In this document: positions 61,183 through 64,000 of the stretch, one piece after another
Layout of the letters: each line of letters starts with the position of its first letter
Position numbering within the stretch: position 1 is the stretch's first letter
NCBI GenBank assembly: GCA_965368085.1
Contig: CBDULP010000008.1
Coordinates: forward strand, 1-64,000
Direction: 5' to 3'
Source: Peptoclostridium sp965368085
GTDB lineage: Bacteria; Bacillota; Clostridia; Peptostreptococcales; Peptostreptococcaceae
DNA length: 64,000 bases
The notes under the pieces: generated by a model
The model's input: only the letters and a program-made list of their open reading frames with translations
Told to the model about the DNA's origin: nothing
Databases searched by the model: none
Translations under genes and position numbers: made by a program

Positions 61183-62196
61183 ATGAGCGATGGTCTAATA
61201 AATATAAAAAAATATATAATTCATATACTGGATTCCAAGCTTGAAGAGCCGCTGCTTTCAGATATAGAGCACCCTGATAATGACGAAAGCAGAAGTTTTG
61301 TAGAAAAGCACATAAAAAACTTCTTAGAGAACATAGGCATCAAGAAAAGTGAATTCAACGCAGGGGAAAACAATGTGAAAATGCTATGTGATGATTTCAA
61401 TAGCGGGAACATTGACTTTTTAAAGATGTCTAGGGAGATTGCCACAACCATGCATGATTTTATTCGAAAAAATCCAGACATACCGTCGTGTGACTTGATA
61501 AGCATTTTATTTGAGAAAGACAGACAGCCTTTTTTGGGGTTTCTCAAGTTGAACTATAAAACTTCATTTATACATGTAATTGAACAGGATTCAAATGGAA
61601 TATTAAACAGGATAGTAAAGCAGCAGATTGCGTTGCCTACAGAAAAGCAAAGGATTGAAGAAGGCTTTGTAATTGATTTGAAAAATTATGAAATTGATCT
61701 TCTGGAAAAGAAATATGATATAGATGGAGAAAAGGATTTTTACATTTCAAAACACATAATAGATTCTAAATATGATATTTCGAACAAGGATAAAATCAGC
61801 ATAGTCAACAAGATTACAAGGGATTTTGCAGAAGAGCATTTCCATGATAGCTTGCAAGTCATTACGGATTTTAAAAATACAATTGCAGAAGAAGCCGACA
61901 AATCAGAAAAAGTGAATCTGGACAAAGTGATCGATAAGGTTTTTGAGGATGCCAACATCAAACAGTTGTATACGGAGGAAATGGAACGAAGGGGAATAAA
62001 TGAAAAGAATATATTGTTGAATGACAAACTAAAAAATGATGTCAACAAAAAGCAGAGAATAGAGACCGACAATGGATTTGAAATAAAAATTCCGCTTTTT
62101 TACGCGAATAAAACGGAGCACATTGAATTTATAATCAATCCCGATGGGACAAAGTCCATATTGATAAAAAATATAAGGGAGATAAAAAACAGATAA
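61183..62196 (+). CDS. Nucleoid-associated protein (NA37/YejK family)
   Basis: This 337-residue protein has the overall pattern of the 37-kDa nucleoid-associated family: an N-terminal domain beginning INIKKYIIHILDSK, a middle domain with KLNYKTSFIHVI and KQQIALPTEKQRIEEGFVIDL, and a C-terminal part ending GTKSILIKNIREI. E. coli YejK binds double-stranded DNA; many homologues lie in mobile elements. AAAGGGG precedes the ATG, 43 bases after the deformylase gene, so one operon is likely. Confidence 0.85.
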   Translation: MSDGLINIKKYIIHILDSKLEEPLLSDIEHPDNDESRSFVEKHIKNFLENIGIKKSEFNAGENNVKMLCDDFNSGNIDFLKMSREIATTMHDFIRKNPDIPSCDLISILFEKDRQPFLGFLKLNYKTSFIHVIEQDSNGILNRIVKQQIALPTEKQRIEEGFVIDLKNYEIDLLEKKYDIDGEKDFYISKHIIDSKYDISNKDKISIVNKITRDFAEEHFHDSLQVITDFKNTIAEEADKSEKVNLDKVIDKVFEDANIKQLYTEEMERRGINEKNILLNDKLKNDVNKKQRIETDNGFEIKIPLFYANKTEHIEFIINPDGTKSILIKNIREIKNR

Positions 62197-62221
62197 AAGC
62201 ATGAACAGTAATGCCATATGC

Positions 62222-62270
62222 AAAAAGGACACCTTCTAACCTCAGATTGAAGTTAAAGGTGTCCTTTTTG
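62222..62270. terminator. Bidirectional terminator
   Basis: AAAAAGGACACCTT and AAGGTGTCCTTTTT pair just after the nucleoid-associated protein gene. Confidence 0.85.
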
Positions 62271-62406
62271 CAGTGTGCAAGGGCGTTAGCGGCAAATAGG
62301 CACGGCGGCTACTAGAATATTAGGAAGCCCTATAAAAAATAAAGTTGTGGCACATCAAATTGGCTCCCCCTATTTTTTTATTTATTATCATGCCGATTTT
62401 ATATGA

Positions 62407-64000
62407 TTATTTTATTTTGAACTTATCAATTGTCTTTTGGAGGTCTACAGACAGATCCTCCAGGCTTTGAGAGTGGGATGAAAGCTCTTCCATTGAAGCG
62501 AGCTGTTCTTCCGTGGCGGCAGAAACCTCCTGTGTGGCTGCGGAAGACTGCTGGGCCCTTGAAGCTATATTTTCAACAATGACGGCCATTTCATCCTTTG
62601 AGCTTAGCATGTCATTGTTGTCATCTTGTATGGCGTTGATATTGCAGCCTAATGTATCTATGGAGTTGGATATGTCCTTGAATATAGAATTTGTTTCATC
62701 GACCGCCTTGTTTTGCTCTTGTATGACATCGTGCGCATTTTCTATGGCACTCACAGCCGACATTGTATTGCTTTGTATTGCCTCGATTATTCCTTTTATA
62801 GTTCCAGCCGATATTGCCGATTCTTCGGCAAGTTTTCTTACCTCATCAGCCACTACGGCAAATCCTTTTCCATGTTCTCCCGCTCTGGCCGCCTCTATGT
62901 TTGCGTTTAGGGCGAGAAGGTTTGTCTGGTTGGATATTGCCATTATTGTTTCAAGGATGGTTCCTATCCCCTCGGCGTTTTTAGCCACTTCGGCCACTAT
63001 AGAGGCCACTTCTTGCGTAGTTTCCCTGCTCTGTATGCTTTTTTCATTAAGCTTTTTGACTGTCTCGAATCCCTTTTCTGCAAGTGCACTGGTTTCTCTG
63101 GAAACGGACTTCATGTTTTCTGAGTCGCTCGAAACCTTTTCAATTATGCGGGCAATGTCATTCATTTTCGACGTGCCGTTTTGTGTGCCGGCGGCCTGGG
63201 ACTCCGCTCCCTTTGAAATCTCATCTATAGTCTTTGAGACTTCTCCGGCGGCCTCTGTAGATTGAAATGATATCTGAGAAAGTGTGGTTGCCGATTGATT
63301 TACAGTGCGAGCCGAAACGCTTATGTCATTTAGCAGCTTTTTCAAATCCGTTTGTAGTTTGCAAATTGCTTTTGCAAGCTGTCCGAATTCATCACTTCTT
63401 TCCATGTACGACTTTGGGATTTGGATTGTGAAATCCCCTGTCGCTATGGTCTCAAGATGTCTCACTCCTATGCCAAGCGGAGCGGATATCATCCTGGCTA
63501 TGAAAAGGGCAAGCAGCACTGCCACCGCGGATCCTATTAAAATACTTATGATTACAGATTTTTTTATGACATTTGTATCTTCCAAAAGCTCCTCTTTTTC
63601 CATGAATGCGAACAGCTTCCAGCCAGTTTTTTCAGATGTTACAAATGTGAGGAATTTGTCTTGGCCGTCGTATATGTACTCCGTAAAGCCATTTTCGTTT
63701 GATTTTATTTCATCCCAGACTCCCATTTTTGACGCCAGGGATGTGCCGATCAGTGAGGGGTCCTTGTGAGCCAAAGTGACTCCATTGGAATCAAGCACTG
63801 TTATGGCTCCTCGTCTTCCTATAGTAGTCTTTGATATTTGCGCTGAAAGTGCTGAAAGGTCGACGTCTATGGCGGCAACTCCGACGATGTTGTCGCTACT
63901 GTCAACTACGGCCTTTGCCAGCGAAACGATCAAATTTCCTGTAAATGCGTCAGTATAAGGGTCTGTCCATACGACTTTTCCTTTTTGGGATACGGCATTT
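62407..64000 (-). CDS. Methyl-accepting chemotaxis protein, 5' end outside the window
   Basis: At least 531 residues of a chemoreceptor that continues past the window edge. The visible part starts in a dCache sensor domain (WTDPYTDAFTG, then GVAAIDVDLSAL and GWKLFAFMEKEEL). TM2 (SVIISILIGSAVAVLLALFI), HAMP and the signalling domain follow, with NQTNLLALNANIEAARAGEH and FAVVADEVRKLAEES at the tip. The C-terminus has no NWETF. dCache receptors in Clostridia usually detect amino acids or other small ligands. The stretch before it (62271-62406) shows nothing recognisable. Confidence 0.93.
   Translation of the reverse strand, partial: NAVSQKGKVVWTDPYTDAFTGNLIVSLAKAVVDSSDNIVGVAAIDVDLSALSAQISKTTIGRRGAITVLDSNGVTLAHKDPSLIGTSLASKMGVWDEIKSNENGFTEYIYDGQDKFLTFVTSEKTGWKLFAFMEKEELLEDTNVIKKSVIISILIGSAVAVLLALFIARMISAPLGIGVRHLETIATGDFTIQIPKSYMERSDEFGQLAKAICKLQTDLKKLLNDISVSARTVNQSATTLSQISFQSTEAAGEVSKTIDEISKGAESQAAGTQNGTSKMNDIARIIEKVSSDSENMKSVSRETSALAEKGFETVKKLNEKSIQSRETTQEVASIVAEVAKNAEGIGTILETIMAISNQTNLLALNANIEAARAGEHGKGFAVVADEVRKLAEESAISAGTIKGIIEAIQSNTMSAVSAIENAHDVIQEQNKAVDETNSIFKDISNSIDTLGCNINAIQDDNNDMLSSKDEMAVIVENIASRAQQSSAATQEVSAATEEQLASMEELSSHSQSLEDLSVDLQKTIDKFKIK

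Overview
The window reads as a chromosomal stretch of a low-to-moderate G+C Firmicute, most likely an amino-acid-fermenting member of the Clostridia (Peptostreptococcaceae-like). The grounds are strong AGGAGG-type ribosome binding sites with frequent TTG and GTG starts, many lipoproteins with a lipobox Cys, Na+-coupled transporters, a Na+-pumping decarboxylase operon, a CD1871A-type CXXC miniprotein and stalk-domain surface proteins. No rRNA, tRNA or CRISPR array was seen.

Layout. 1-1564 is a scar: an ICE-type integrase fragment cut by an IS3-family element, whose orfB is fused to the tail of a BTAD-domain regulator. 1.7-3.5 kb has an MFS exporter, a broken thioredoxin-like miniprotein and a universal stress protein. 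4.0-7.6 kb is a three-subunit molybdenum hydroxylase operon (xanthine dehydrogenase type). 8.0-9.7 kb is a chemoreceptor with a PilJ/NarX-like sensor. 9.8-11.5 kb pairs an ECF transporter S component with an aminotransferase that resembles pyridoxamine-pyruvate aminotransferase. 11.9-16.1 kb is one very long tandem DUF445 membrane protein. 16.4-31 kb carries a Na+/alanine symporter, PolX, a CPBP protease, a MATE pump with an attenuator-like leader, a triple-rhodanese lipoprotein, a second S component, a nitroreductase, a membrane metallophosphoesterase, a nitrilase-family hydrolase and lipoproteins. 31-35.4 kb has a TetR-MATE operon with a 47-bp palindrome and a TlpA/CXXC/4Fe-4S redox operon.

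36.2-43.1 kb holds a TolC-like remnant, an OmpR/histidine kinase pair and a MacA/MacB-type tripartite ABC exporter. 43.2-44.7 kb is a stalk-domain secreted protein behind a perfect 17-bp inverted repeat. 44.8-49.4 kb is a minus-strand operon (aspartate-type aminotransferase, oadA, oadG, biotin carrier, oadB) that could turn aspartate into pyruvate plus a Na+ gradient. The Na+-coupled symporters at 17.0-18.4 kb (AGCS) and 51.1-52.3 kb (DAACS) could spend that gradient on amino-acid uptake. 53.1-58.0 kb is an RND pump, adaptor and TetR set with tandem operator-like repeats.

The right end, 58.2-62.2 kb, is accessory DNA: a replication-initiator-like protein, a 152-bp internally deleted IS3-family element, a pair of related small exported proteins (one decayed), and an XRE regulator, extra peptide deformylase and NA37 nucleoid-associated protein in a row. 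The window closes inside a second chemoreceptor. The most interesting items are the candidate vitamin B6 salvage operon, the giant DUF445 protein, the MATE leader, and the several precise inverted or direct repeats placed as operators.
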